DNA of 44,786 nucleotides from Solibacillus sp. FSL R7-0682 (GCF_038005985.1 NZ_JBBOUI010000002.1:1-44786), one strand, 5' to 3'. Shown: positions 33,942-42,550, counted from the first letter of the stretch. The notes: generated by a model not told the origin, from the sequence alone. Numbers and translations are program-made.

Positions 33942-34418
33942 TTAAACAAAGATACTAATAAGTGAAGTTACGCCATCTGCAATTGCATGAGATATTCCTT
34001 CATTTTTAGTAGTTTTCATTATTACTTTATAAATTCCGAGTTCAATCCAGTCTTCAGCAAGTTGATTATATGCAATAGCATCGTCTAAAACATATGAAAT
34101 CTCATATAAATTAGTTTTGAAAACTTTAGCTGTTGGTGCATCGAAATATTCAGTAATGGCATGTTTTACCCATTTATTATTTGCTCCAGCTTTAAGACCT
34201 TTCGAGATTCCTTTAACTGCTGCTACTGCAAAAAATCTTGGAAGTCCATATGTACCTACTTCTGTATCTTGTTCAATGCTAATAATTTCAATATCTTGTG
34301 TATTTACTTCTTTGATTGGAGTCGTTACTTCTGGTGTAGAAGCAAACGTACTTGTTGTAAGTCCTAACATCATTACTACAGATAATACTACAGCTATAAT
34401 TTGCTTTGAATAAGACAT
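33942..34418 (-). CDS. Secreted toxin-like protein A
   Basis: 158 residues, SD AAGGTGG. Sec signal peptide (1-26, cut after TFA), then a hydrophilic stretch (27-60) and a hydrophobic, Gly/Ala-rich C-terminal half (FFAVAAVKGISKGLKAG; later IADGVTSLISIF) with possible membrane-active helices. No domain recognised. It is one of three secreted proteins of similar plan in this region, each followed by a small gene. Bacteriocin-like function is a hypothesis. Confidence 0.5.
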   Translation of the reverse strand: MSYSKQIIAVVLSVVMMLGLTTSTFASTPEVTTPIKEVNTQDIEIISIEQDTEVGTYGLPRFFAVAAVKGISKGLKAGANNKWVKHAITEYFDAPTAKVFKTNLYEISYVLDDAIAYNQLAEDWIELGIYKVIMKTTKNEGISHAIADGVTSLISIFV

Positions 34419-34470
34419 TCTCTAATTCCACCTTTTCTAATATGTTTTTTAAAACAATAATAGAGTAACA

Positions 34471-34819
34471 TTAATTACAATAAAATACAATTATACCTAA
34501 TTTTAACTCATTCGAATCTAAAAAATCCTGCCAGCCGTTCACACCATTTAATTCATTCGGTGTTTGTTTAAATAGTGCCTGGTTCCGTCCTTCACCTTCG
34601 TCCATGCCCAATAATAAATCAAATTTACTTTTATTAAAAAAACAACCTGGAATATCTTCTCGGACACTTTCATTTTCAATCGTTCGGAACGTACCGTTTC
34701 TTTTTACCGTGATACTTTTGGTGTATTTGATATGCTTGTATTCCACTTCAAAATCTAAAGGGCAAATTTTAACTGCACCACGGAACCCGTTTGGCAGCTT
34801 TTTATGCAAACGTCTTATA
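34471..34819 (-). pseudogene. Phage-type primase C-terminal fragment
   Basis: A frame ending at 34471 is open upstream but enters a Tn3-type terminal repeat at 34820. The part inside, about 115 codons, has protein-like content (LPNGFRGAVKICPLDFEVEY, then DEGEGRNQALFKQ), the latter resembling the PriCT motif of phage primases. The 5' part of the gene is lost at the transposon end. Confidence 0.6.
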
Positions 34820-34900
34820 GGGGTCCCGTCAGATTTATGCGGATTTACAACGTTAAGCAAAATAAAGTTCCCAAACACTGGTTTGGGTGCATTTCGTTGG
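34820..34900 (+). repeat. Tn3-family end plus spacer hairpin (second copy)
   Basis: 38-base terminal repeat at 34820-34857 (GGGGTCCCGTCAGATTTATG..., ending ACGTTAAG) truncates the primase fragment. It is followed by GTTCCCAAAC-ACTG-GTTTGGGTGC, the same arrangement as at 32473-32550. Confidence 0.75.
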
Positions 34901-34961
34901 GAATATATGTTAAAGTTGATTTTATAAAGAGATGTGAAGGGATTGGTGTCATTGTGCATAA

Positions 34962-35126
34962 AAGAAGTATTTTATTATCTTCGTACCAGTGTTAATAATA
35001 GGCTTACTTTTAATATACTATCTTCCGGCAAATGAGCTTACTTATCTAATGTTAATTCCTCTGATTGCTTGGCTCATTTATTATGCTTGGATATATATCG
35101 AAAAAAGATTGAAAAACAAAACTTAA
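34962..35126 (+). pseudogene. Small membrane-protein remnant
   Basis: An open frame without a good start, KKYFIIFVPVLIIGLLLIYY ... IYIEKRLKNKT, with two hydrophobic segments, ends with TAA at 35126, 33 bases before a spacer repeat. The first in-frame ATG is at 35055 or so, too late. Probably a cassette gene that lost its start. Confidence 0.35.
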
Positions 35127-35158
35127 TTATTTTATTTAATTGATAAAGCATAAATAAT

Positions 35159-35233
35159 AACGTTCCCAAATGACTCTTAGGGAGCATTCATTTCAGCAGC
35201 TAAGGACTACAGTAAGTTCTTAGCTGCTTTTTA
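35159..35233 (+). repeat. Cassette spacer R1 with terminator
   Basis: AACGTTCCCAAAT (35159-35171), then a terminator: AGCAGCTAAG (35195-35204)/CTTAGCTGCT (35219-35228) and TTTTTA. Followed by TTTGGCTACCAAA. Confidence 0.75.
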
Positions 35234-35314
35234 TTTCATTTGGCTACCAAATCGTGATTAGGGTATGTTTTGTGATAATATAGTTTGTAGAAAATATTAC
35301 CAAAGGAGATTTTT

Positions 35315-36241
35315 ATGATCACTCAATTTCTAAAAGACATACCCTCTAACGAATTAGAGTTAAATATCCAAAAAATGAATGCACTTATTGAGTATTGTAA
35401 AGACGAGGAATCAGATGAACTAATACTCATTTCTAAAAATGGAATGTATCATGAAAATTTTACAAATACGAATAAACCTATTGCCATTAATTCATTGACA
35501 AAGGTTTTTGCTGGAACTGCAATCGGATTATTAATAGACGAAGGGTTAATTTCTTCTTTACATACGCCTATTTCTACCTATTTCTCAAATTTAAAAAACA
35601 CAGAAATGAGTGAAATTACACTTTGGCATATTTTAACGCATACTTCTGGAATTCATACAGACGGACACGATAATGAGCTTAGTGCTGCCCCGAATATTGC
35701 AAAATATGTTTTAGCTTTACCGATAACGGATAAACCAGGTACTGTTTCAAAATATAATAATGAAGCAGTTGGTCTACTTTCCGAAATTGTACGAACAATA
35801 ACAGGCAAAACAATAGACCAATATCTAAATGAAAAACTATTTATCCCATTAGGAATTAAAGATTGGGAGTGGTTAAAGGACCAATCAAATAACCCTTATG
35901 CATACGCTGGGCTTTCCTTAAAAGGAATTGACTTAGCAAAATTCGCCTATTTGCATTTAAATGATGGAGTATGGAATGGGCAACAAATTATTACTAAACA
36001 TTGGATTGATATGGCTACTCACCCTACTCAGTCCATTAATCGAAATTGGGGTTACTTATGGTTAACAGCTTATGTGGAAGATGTATATATTGGCTACGGA
36101 ATGAGTGGTTTTGGTGGTAAGTATTTATTAGTGAGCCCGAAAGAAAATTTTATTGCAATCCGCCTTGTACATAGAAGAGACCCTATTCCTGCTCCTAGTG
36201 CAGACCTATTTTTCAAACTTGCAATTGATATAATCAAATAA
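35315..36241 (+). CDS. Serine beta-lactamase-like hydrolase
   Basis: 308 residues, SD AAAGGAG. Class C/DD-peptidase fold: S60-L-T-K63 (SxxK) in INSLTKVFAG, Y147-N-N149 (YxN) in SKYNNEAVGLL, and WHILTHTSGI after helix 2. The third motif is replaced by GFGG near residue 270, as in esterase-like members. No signal peptide, so it is probably a cytoplasmic esterase/peptidase rather than an antibiotic-resistance enzyme. A single-gene cassette between spacers R1 and R2. Confidence 0.8.
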   Translation: MITQFLKDIPSNELELNIQKMNALIEYCKDEESDELILISKNGMYHENFTNTNKPIAINSLTKVFAGTAIGLLIDEGLISSLHTPISTYFSNLKNTEMSEITLWHILTHTSGIHTDGHDNELSAAPNIAKYVLALPITDKPGTVSKYNNEAVGLLSEIVRTITGKTIDQYLNEKLFIPLGIKDWEWLKDQSNNPYAYAGLSLKGIDLAKFAYLHLNDGVWNGQQIITKHWIDMATHPTQSINRNWGYLWLTAYVEDVYIGYGMSGFGGKYLLVSPKENFIAIRLVHRRDPIPAPSADLFFKLAIDIIK

Positions 36242-36291
36242 TCTAATACGAACTTTATATACGGCTCATTTTATACATTTAGATACAAAAT

Positions 36292-36499
36292 AACGTTCCC
36301 AAATGCAAGCTTGGTAACATTTCAAACAGCGACAAGTACTGTTAAATCAGTGTTTGTTGCTGTTTTATTAGAAAATAAAGCTCTGAGACGTTGTGAGGAA
36401 TTATTTTAAAAAAGATTGTTCGATTCACTTGTTCTGAATGGTTGTAACATATAAATAGACTCTCAATGAAATTTTACCAAAGGACGCTTTGGGAACGTT
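36292..36499. repeat. Full-length cassette spacer element R2 (208 bp)
   Basis: Starts AACGTTCCCAAAT, ends TTTGGGAACGTT; the ends are inverted repeats of about 25 bases (TTGGTAAC / TTACCAAAG inside). Contains a terminator hairpin AAACAGCGACAA (36324-36335)/TTGTTGCTGTTT (36354-36365). Homologous along its length to the elements at 40136-40343 and 43124-43320. Confidence 0.8.
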
Positions 36500-36586
36500 A
36501 AAAAATAGCTAATGCTTGTTATCAAACTGTATTCTCTTTAAATTTAAATAATATAGTGATTTTTATAAGCAAAGGTGGGATAAAGA

Positions 36587-36787
36587 TTGAATAATAATAA
36601 AAATTCTAAACTTGAGAAATGGCGAAAAGATTATGCTGCGTTAGCTGTTGCAATAGGTTGTTTATATAGTCTTATTGTAAGTTGGGGAGATAATTTGTTT
36701 ATGTCTGTATTGCTATCTTTAGGAGTAATAATCTGTGGGACAATTGGCTTTTTTGATTTAAAACGTATTTTAAAAAGGGCTCTTTAA
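36587..36787 (+). CDS. Small two-helix membrane protein
   Basis: 66 residues from a TTG at 36587, preceded by AAGGTGGGAT. Basic N-terminus (KNSKLEKWRKDYA) and two membrane helices (about 18-34 and 37-56) with a basic tail. No family recognised. The only gene between spacers R2 and R3, typical of the small cargo of this region. Confidence 0.55.
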   Translation: MNNNKNSKLEKWRKDYAALAVAIGCLYSLIVSWGDNLFMSVLLSLGVIICGTIGFFDLKRILKRAL

Positions 36788-36800
36788 ATCCATACAAAAT

Positions 36801-36813
36801 AACGTTCCCAAAT
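36801..36813 (+). repeat. Cassette spacer R3 (cut by IS)
   Basis: AACGTTCCCAAAT 14 bases after the preceding stop; the IS3-family end begins immediately after it. Confidence 0.7.
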
Positions 36814-37746
36814 GTGAAGTGACCCCTAAAAGTTAGACACGGTAATTTCAGGCAACCATTTGGGCATGAGTTCGATATTGTACCGGGCTCATACCTTTTA
36901 ATTTTGCCTTAATCCGTTTTTTATTGTAGTAGTTGATATATTTTTCTAGTTCTCTTTTGAATTGCTCGATATTTTCAAATTCCTTTAAATAGAGGAATTC
37001 AGATTTCATGATGCCAAAGAAATTCTCCATCACGGAGTTATCGTAACAGTTACCTTTACGGGACATACTTTGCACAATGCCTCTTGTTTCAAGACTGTGG
37101 CGATATTGTTTCATTTGATAATGCCAGCCTTGATCCGAATGTATTAATAGCTGGTGGTCTTCTGGTAAGCATTCTAACGCCTTTTCTAACATGTCTGAAA
37201 CTAGGGAAAAGGTTGGCCTTGATCCAATTTTATACGTAATAATTTCACCATTAAATAAATCTAAAACAGGCGATAAATAAAGCTTTTCTCCAAATAATTT
37301 AAATTCAGTAATATCAGTTACCCATTTCTGATTTGGTGCTTCTGCTAGAAAGTTACGATCTAAAATATTTGGCGCAATTTTACCGACTTTACCTTTATAT
37401 GATTTATATTTTTTCATACGTACTAAGCACTTTAAGCCTAGCTCTTTCATGATGCGTTGAACCTTCTTATGATTCACTTTTCGCCCACGATTCGCTAACT
37501 CGTCACGAATACGACGATAACCATAACGACCTTCATGTTCATCGTAAATCGCTTGGATTTCGACCTTTAAATCAGCGTTTGGATCTAGTCGATTCATCTT
37601 CTTCACTATATCGTAATACGTACTGCGTTTAATTTCTGCGAATGCCACAAGTGCTTTCACCGAATATTTATGCCTTAATTCACAAATAACTTTTACTTTG
37701 TCTTTCGTGGTGATTTTTCTTTGGCTCATATAAAGGAGGACTTACT
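36814..37746 (-). mobile_element. IS3-family (IS150-group) element, orfA deleted
   Basis: The end GTGACCCCTAAAAGTTAGAC near 36820 is typical of IS150-group terminal repeats. Only orfB follows; orfA and the other end are missing, and a HTH gene starts directly beyond it. Confidence 0.75.
36848..37729 (-). CDS. IS3-family transposase OrfB
   Basis: 293 residues. HTH_21-type start (KAYDEHEGRYGYRRI-like, here IYDEHEGRYGYRRIRDEL), then the rve integrase core with the DDE residues in WVTDITEF, HSDQGWHY and NSVMENFFG. Normally made as an OrfAB fusion by frameshifting; without orfA it is probably inactive. The ATG at 37729 follows AAGTCCTCCTTT, not a good ribosome site. Confidence 0.88.
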   Translation of the reverse strand: MSQRKITTKDKVKVICELRHKYSVKALVAFAEIKRSTYYDIVKKMNRLDPNADLKVEIQAIYDEHEGRYGYRRIRDELANRGRKVNHKKVQRIMKELGLKCLVRMKKYKSYKGKVGKIAPNILDRNFLAEAPNQKWVTDITEFKLFGEKLYLSPVLDLFNGEIITYKIGSRPTFSLVSDMLEKALECLPEDHQLLIHSDQGWHYQMKQYRHSLETRGIVQSMSRKGNCYDNSVMENFFGIMKSEFLYLKEFENIEQFKRELEKYINYYNKKRIKAKLKGMSPVQYRTHAQMVA

Positions 37747-37950
37747 ATCAAAAATAATATTAAGGTTCTACGAGCTCAACATAGTATGACGCAGGACCAG
37801 TTGGCGGAAAAACTTTCTGTTTCTAGACAAACAATCATTTCACTTGAAAAAGAAAAATATAACCCATCCATTATTTTAACTTTTAAATTGGCAGAAATTT
37901 TCAACTGCAAGATTGAAGATATATTTATTTATGAGGGGGAGTTTGAATGA
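37747..37950 (+). CDS. HTH regulator with ATC at the start position
   Basis: 67 codons, KNNIKVLRAQHSMTQDQLAE and SVSRQTIISLEKEKYNPS, a YozG/YgzD-type XRE domain. AAAGGAGG lies seven bases before ATC (37747), where homologues have ATG. Either the start was mutated when the adjacent IS end was deleted, or translation begins inefficiently at ATC. Its stop overlaps the next start (ATGA). Such regulators commonly precede a membrane protein gene, as here. Confidence 0.6.
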   Translation: MKNNIKVLRAQHSMTQDQLAEKLSVSRQTIISLEKEKYNPSIILTFKLAEIFNCKIEDIFIYEGEFE

Positions 37951-38330
37951 AAAAAGCACGTGAAAATCAATTAACATACCTATTTTTAGGTATTATAATG
38001 ATTCCACTAAGTATTTACATTAATTACCCATATATTGCAAATGGTGACTTCCCAGAAGGGATTATGACTTTTTTCTTGGGAACAAGTGCATTAATGATGT
38101 CCTATTTGTCACCTCATTTATTTCCGAGAGATGAACGTACAAAAGAAATTATAGGCAAGAGTATGACAGTAAATTATTTTACATTATTCGGGGCATTCCT
38201 AATCCTGTTTCTATTAACTGGTTCACTAGGACCTATTACTTTAAGCGCTACGCAAGTTTTATTAGTTTTATTTTGCATTATGATTACGTCAATTCCATTA
38301 ACGATGGTTATTTATTCGAAACTAATTTAA
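37947..38330 (+). CDS. Four-helix membrane protein paired with HTH regulator
   Basis: 127 residues, GAGGGGGAG upstream. Membrane segments at about 10-27, 38-56, 77-96 and 102-123. Family not named by any motif; small membrane proteins co-transcribed with YozG-type regulators are frequent in Bacillales and of unknown function. Followed after 28 bases by spacer R4. Confidence 0.6.
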   Translation: MKKARENQLTYLFLGIIMIPLSIYINYPYIANGDFPEGIMTFFLGTSALMMSYLSPHLFPRDERTKEIIGKSMTVNYFTLFGAFLILFLLTGSLGPITLSATQVLLVLFCIMITSIPLTMVIYSKLI

Positions 38331-38358
38331 TGATTAATCTATACAGAAATAAAAAAAT

Positions 38359-38414
38359 AACGTTCCCAAATGGAAGTTAGGGAATCACCCCCATTTAATA
38401 TAATGGGGGTTTTT
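38359..38414 (+). repeat. Cassette spacer R4 with terminator
   Basis: AACGTTCCCAAAT (38359-38371), then terminator ACCCCCATT (38387-38395)/AATGGGGGT (38102-type copy at 38402-38410) and TTTTT. Confidence 0.75.
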
Positions 38415-38447
38415 GGCTACTAAAGATCAGTATGTGCCGCAATAACG

Positions 38448-38694
38448 ACTGCCCTCCTACAAGAACGCCATGAGCTTGCATTAGAACGTGCAATCGTAAA
38501 AGCTGAGCGTGAATACCAAGAGAAACTGCAGGCCCAGCTAGATACATACAATGCCCGTATTACAGAACTTCAGGTTGAAAATGATCGTATTCGTGGGATG
38601 TACGAAAATCGTTTAGAAGAGCATTTAAAGAATAACGAGAAAAAGAAGTAAAGTTTAGGAGGACACGTACATGAAGTCAACTGGAACAGGTTAG
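38448..38694 (+). pseudogene. Coiled-coil protein and AbrB-type gene remnants
   Basis: A frame without a start (TALLQERHELALERAI ... KNNEKKK, stop 38649-38651) is a long charged coiled coil. It is followed by AGGAGG and an ATG at 38671 that begins MKST-G like AbrB regulators but stops after seven codons (38692-38694). Both look like truncated pieces of a lost operon. Confidence 0.45.
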
Positions 38695-38782
38695 TATTCA
38701 ACTATTCTATTTCATGATTTCCCTATAAATGATATCAATTCGTTGAGTAATAAAGATTAATTTCAATTTGCAGTACCAATTG

Positions 38783-38980
38783 TTAATTCTTTTTCCAAGA
38801 ATAAGGCTTTTTTGCCCAATTATATATACTTACAAATAAATATATAAGTACACAGGAGATTGCTAAAATAATTAAGTTTTCACTCCATTTAATATCACTG
38901 TTAGAGAAAAATTGTTTAATAGTTAAAACAATAAAGAAAATCACGGGAAAAGCAAAATAAGATAATTGATTTTTTTTCAT
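38783..38980 (-). CDS. Small membrane protein, immunity-like (pair B)
   Basis: 65 residues from the ATG at 38980 (AAGGGG upstream); the frame is open further but without a start signal. Two membrane helices (about 7-22 and 34-53) and a basic tail (WAKKPYSWKKN). It lies downstream of a secreted protein on the same strand, with a stem (AAGAATTTCC/GGAAATTCTT, 39080-39105) between. The immunity role is inferred from pairing. Confidence 0.5.
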   Translation of the reverse strand: MKKNQLSYFAFPVIFFIVLTIKQFFSNSDIKWSENLIILAISCVLIYLFVSIYNWAKKPYSWKKN

Positions 38981-39120
38981 ATTACCAACCCCTTCACTAT
39001 AATAACAGAAGCAATACATCATACAGTATTGCTTCCCAGTAAACACTCCTACCCTACACTTGATAAGTTTAAAGCCAAGAAGAATTTCCGAGTAGGAAAT
39101 TCTTTTCTGTATTCTGTATA

Positions 39121-39648
39121 TTATATCCAGCCCTCTTCTGTGTATAAGCAATAGAAGAAGTATGCCGATAGATTAACCGCTATACCAGGAACGGAGCCCT
39201 TAAAGCCTATTTTCACCAAGTAACCTGCTGCTTTCGTAAATTCACCAGCTTTTAGATAATCATAAATTATAGTTAATGCACTTGTTCCAAGCATCCAACC
39301 ATAATTTTCCATAATAAGGGTGTTAATGCAAGCATCTACTTTTGCAGTAAATGGAGTAATCATCTCGTCTTTAAGAACATTCTGTTTTGCATTCAATTTA
39401 TTTATATCTTTTAATAATGCAGTATCAACTGAATCACCAAACTTTTCAGCAATTTTATCTGTATCCAATCCAATTACATTACCAGCTAAATCGTATAATG
39501 CTGCTTCTTCAAAAGCAAATTGTAAAGCTTCTGCTAATTCATTAACTAATTCTTCGTCATTTCCTTCTGCATTTGCATTAGGTGCTGCGAAAGCAAAACT
39601 TGAAATAATCAATACTAGCGAGAAAATTGAAAATAATATTTTTTTCAT
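39121..39648 (-). CDS. Secreted toxin-like protein B
   Basis: 175 residues. Signal peptide 1-27 (AAPNANA), an acidic helical part (30-65), then a region with two Cys (in VDACINTL and YFFYCLYT) around hydrophobic, Gly-rich helices (YGWMLGTSALTIIYDYL; GFKGSVPGIAVNLSAYFF). The plan recalls secreted membrane-active peptides such as SdpC, but no homology can be claimed. GGGG 10 bases upstream is a weak ribosome site. Confidence 0.5.
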   Translation of the reverse strand: MKKILFSIFSLVLIISSFAFAAPNANAEGNDEELVNELAEALQFAFEEAALYDLAGNVIGLDTDKIAEKFGDSVDTALLKDINKLNAKQNVLKDEMITPFTAKVDACINTLIMENYGWMLGTSALTIIYDYLKAGEFTKAAGYLVKIGFKGSVPGIAVNLSAYFFYCLYTEEGWI

Positions 39649-40135
39649 AATAATTACCCCATTCCATTTTTATTTTACTACTTCTCATTTAACTGAATCT
39701 TCTACATAGGAAATTACAATTGAATTGTAGAAGTTTTTAAACACAAATACTTCGCCACCTGTCAACCATAAAATTAACATTGCCACTCAATATCAACCAT
39801 TTTTTCCTCCTCTCATTTTAACTATAAATGGTAAAATTTAGATAAATTCAAAATATTCATTTTTGAATATTAAAAATTCAGAAGTGATATATTATGTTTG
39901 GAATAATAGCGAGAATTTCAAAGGGGATATAACCATTTTGAAATTGCTAGATTCGCAAAAATTACTCAAGGTACATATAGTAAATTTTGAAAAAGAGGAA
40001 AGAGAAGTAAGGGCTTTATGAAAAAACACTTTCCTTAAATCAAGGAAAGCAAAGCATTTGAAGCTAAATAACCATTTTTTTATAGATAAAATCGAATCTT
40101 CTTTAATTCTTAGCATATACAAACTCATTCAAATA
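39649..40135. other. Gene-free stretch
   Basis: Very AT-rich, with only short shadow frames on either strand. The part at 40020-40130 (KSRKAKHLKLNNHFFIDKIE-like frame) may be a decayed gene. It probably includes the promoter of the secreted protein B gene. Confidence 0.3.
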
Positions 40136-40343
40136 AACGTTCCCAAATAAAAGCTTGGTAACATTCCAAACAGCGACAAGTACTGTTAAATCAGTGTTTG
40201 TCGCTGTTTTTAATAGAAAATAACGCTCTGAGACGCTGCGAGATATCATTTTAAAGAGGGCTGCTCAATTCACTCTATCTGAATGAAGGTAAAATATAAA
40301 TAGAATCTCAATGAATGTTACCAAAGGACGCTTTGGGAAGGTT
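40136..40343. repeat. Full-length cassette spacer element R5 (208 bp)
   Basis: AACGTTCCCAAAT at the left, TTTGGGAAGGTT at the right (one change in the end). The same internal terminator stem AACAGCGACAA/TTGTCGCTGTT and the same trailing sequence as R2 and R7. Confidence 0.8.
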
Positions 40344-40384
40344 ATCAACTTTCGTAACTTCTACCAATTAATTTCGTTACTCTT

Positions 40385-40639
40385 ATGAGTACAAAATTAT
40401 CAATATTTGAGTTGATTGTAATTGAACTTATGAATGGGGGATTTATGATTTTAATTTTATTTGGTTTTTTGATTGCTTTCATTACCGTTATATTATTTTT
40501 GCTTTTATGTACTAGGATAATAATTTCTTTTATTAAAAAGAAACCTTTTCCTAAAAAATTATTGGTTGCATCGTTGTCTGGGGTTGTTCTGGTATCTTCA
40601 ATCTATATATATGAAGTGTACTTTTTTACATTTAGTTAA
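40385..40639 (+). CDS. Small hydrophobic membrane protein
   Basis: 84 residues if it starts at 40385, where there is no ribosome site; GGGGG before the ATG at 40445 suggests a 64-residue form starting MILILFGFLIAF. Two to three membrane helices. No family recognised. Single gene of its cassette. Confidence 0.4.
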   Translation: MSTKLSIFELIVIELMNGGFMILILFGFLIAFITVILFLLLCTRIIISFIKKKPFPKKLLVASLSGVVLVSSIYIYEVYFFTFS

Positions 40640-40749
40640 ATTTATAGGGAATATATCCAAAATGGACCTGGACCTGTAATATCACCGACTGAAGAATACA
40701 CAGCTAATTTATTGGAAAAGAAAGAAGAGCTTGTGAAGTAAATGGTGGT

Positions 40750-41154
40750 ATGTCTGAGGGAAAAAGAGAATATCTCGTATTGCGTTCGATTCCAGGCGTT
40801 GGCGATACAACTGCTTGTCGATTAATTGGTGAACTAGGTGATATTCGACGCTTTAAAAACACCAAACAAATCAACGCATACGTAGGGATTGATATAATGC
40901 GCTATCAACCTGGGAATACCCAGTACCGTGACCGTATCAATAAACGAGGAAACAAGAAGCTACGAAAGATTTTATTTTTTATGATCTGTGCAATGATTAT
41001 GGCAAAAGGAAAACCGAACCATTTTGTTGATTACTATTATAAATTAAAAACGCAACCTCAGAGGAAGCCTCATAAGGTCGCAATTGTGGCGTGTATCAAT
41101 AAATTTCTGAAAGTGACATTTCAGTTAATGACACACGGTATACTGTACGATTAA
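40750..41154 (+). pseudogene. IS110-family transposase, C-terminal remnant
   Basis: 134 codons corresponding to the Transposase_20 domain of IS110 elements (LRSIPGVGDTTACRLIGELG, then INAYVGID and RGNKKLRKIL). The N-terminal DEDD catalytic half is missing. The 100 bases before it hold another unrelated fragment (VISPTEEYTANLLEKKEEL), so it is a junction of remnants. Confidence 0.75.
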
Positions 41155-41222
41155 GAGTCCGCACTACCAGCTCAGAAATCGAAAATATAAAAGAATTTAC
41201 CGGGATACACTTGACTAATCGT

Positions 41223-41274
41223 AAAAAAACTGCGCCTCCAATTGTTAGACGTGTCTAACAATTGGGGTGCAGTT
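41223..41274 (-). terminator. Terminator of toxin-like pair C
   Basis: Long stem (41228-41250 with 41253-41274; inner AATTGTTAGAC/GTCTAACAATT perfect), followed on the minus strand by AGTTTTTTT. Confidence 0.75.
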
Positions 41275-41334
41275 CATAAAAGTAAATAACTTATAGGATA
41301 TATTTTATTAATATAAGTCCTAGAGGTTGCGTGG

Positions 41335-41514
41335 TTACTTATATTTTTTTGCTAAAACTTTATAGGCGTAATACAAAATTAGTACGAAAAAGATTCCGTA
41401 AGTAACCTTGTACAATAACGTAAAGGTTTTATGGTCAGCAGTTATAATATTAAGGAAATAACTGCTTAAAAGATAAAGAAAAATAATTGAAATGAGTTTA
41501 AATTTATCGTTCAT
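41335..41514 (-). CDS. Small membrane protein, immunity-like (pair C)
   Basis: 59 residues, MNDKFKLISIIFLYLL ... YKVLAKKYK, starting six bases after the stop of the secreted protein gene. Two membrane helices (about 6-23 and 35-53) and a strongly basic tail. No ribosome site of its own, so it is probably translated by coupling. Immunity function inferred from pairing and size. Confidence 0.6.
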   Translation of the reverse strand: MNDKFKLISIIFLYLLSSYFLNIITADHKTFTLLYKVTYGIFFVLILYYAYKVLAKKYK

Positions 41515-41520
41515 TTCAGA

Positions 41521-42144
41521 TTACCAAATAACATCGAAGTATCCGTTTTTAGGTTTTGCATCTTTTGAATCAATGTAGTTTGTGATTTTTTCTGCTGGAT
41601 CTAATACACTAACTACGAAATCAGCAAGTACAGGAAGGCTGATACCTAATGCGATTGCAGCTTTACCTAAGATTTTAGTTTTAATTGAGCTTGTGAACAT
41701 TCTTGCTAATTCTTTAGCGCCGTATTTCTTTAAGGCAACAGCGATTGTACCTACTCCAAGAGAAAGTAAGATTGCATCTAAAATTACATCAATTGAAGCT
41801 TTTACATACTTGTTTTGAAGATGAATATCTGGAAGGTTTGGCGTCCAAATATCGCCAAGGTCGAAAAGTGGCATAATTACGTTTTCGTCTGAAAGATCAG
41901 GCATTTCGATTGTTGCAAGGTTTCCTCTAAGCGCAAGTTCCATATCTTTACGCTCTTCTTCATCGGCAATTGTAGCTAATTTCATTTGTAAAGCTTGCTC
42001 AATTGCTCTATCAAGCTCTTCATCTGTTACTGTAATTTTTTCGAAAGTTTGCTCACCCTCACCCTTAGCGAAAGCATTAGAGCTTAAACTAAATAATAAT
42101 ACTAAGGCAATTAAAGAACTAGCGATTTTTTTGAATACTTTCAT
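41521..42144 (-). CDS. Secreted toxin-like protein C
   Basis: 207 residues, SD GGAGGAGG. Signal peptide 1-26 (SSNAFA), an acidic propeptide-like region (27-105), then a hydrophobic, Gly/Ala-rich region (VILDAILLSLGVGTIAVAL; IKTKILGKAAIALGISLP) and a short polar tail. The domain plan suggests processing to release a membrane-active C-terminal part. No database family claimed. Confidence 0.55.
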   Translation of the reverse strand: MKVFKKIASSLIALVLLFSLSSNAFAKGEGEQTFEKITVTDEELDRAIEQALQMKLATIADEEERKDMELALRGNLATIEMPDLSDENVIMPLFDLGDIWTPNLPDIHLQNKYVKASIDVILDAILLSLGVGTIAVALKKYGAKELARMFTSSIKTKILGKAAIALGISLPVLADFVVSVLDPAEKITNYIDSKDAKPKNGYFDVIW

Positions 42145-42451
42145 AAAATAAATCCTCCTCCGAGAAGCTGTGATTAACTTCTCTCAATTTTTTTGGATTA
42201 TCTAAGAATTGTATTCTCAGATAATTTAGTGCATAAAACGCTTTGAAAACCTTTGTATTCAGTAAGGACCAAGCAACCTATACCTCCATTTACTTTCGTA
42301 ACAAATTATACCATAAAACTAATTATTATGTATAGTTGTAAAATATAGGGAATGAGGGTGGTGATTTCAATGGTATATAATAACGGCTCAGTTTTTAGAT
42401 ACATAAGATTAAATAAACAATTATCTTTAATATACAAACTAAATCTAAAAA
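42145..42451. other. Leader region of gene C and gene-free stretch
   Basis: GAGAAG-TGTGATTAA-CTTCTC near 42160 is a small stem in the leader of the secreted protein gene. The rest is AT-rich without a supported gene. Confidence 0.35.
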
Positions 42452-42550
42452 AACGTTCCCAAATAAGCCATTGGGAACATTCGAGCCAGCAGCCAGGACA
42501 TTTCGTATTCTTAGCTGTTTTTGATTACCAAACATCGCTTTGGGGGCATT
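42452..42550 (+). repeat. Cassette spacer R6
   Basis: AACGTTCCCAAAT (42452-42464) with its own inverted partner ATTGGGAAC (42470-42478), a GCAGCCAGGA...CTTAGCTG stem with TTTTT, and TTACCAAACATCGCTTTGGG at 42525-42544. Confidence 0.7.

Noticed and set aside
34117-34413. 98-codon plus-strand frame opposite secreted protein A
   Set aside because: Mirror of a real gene with a signal peptide and ribosome site; the reverse frame has neither.
35315-36241. Antibiotic-resistance beta-lactamase
   Set aside because: SxxK and YxN are present but there is no signal peptide and no KTG motif, so a cytoplasmic esterase-like hydrolase is more likely.
39892-40128. 78-codon minus-strand frame
   Set aside because: Low-complexity, no ribosome site, and it lies in AT-rich intergenic DNA.
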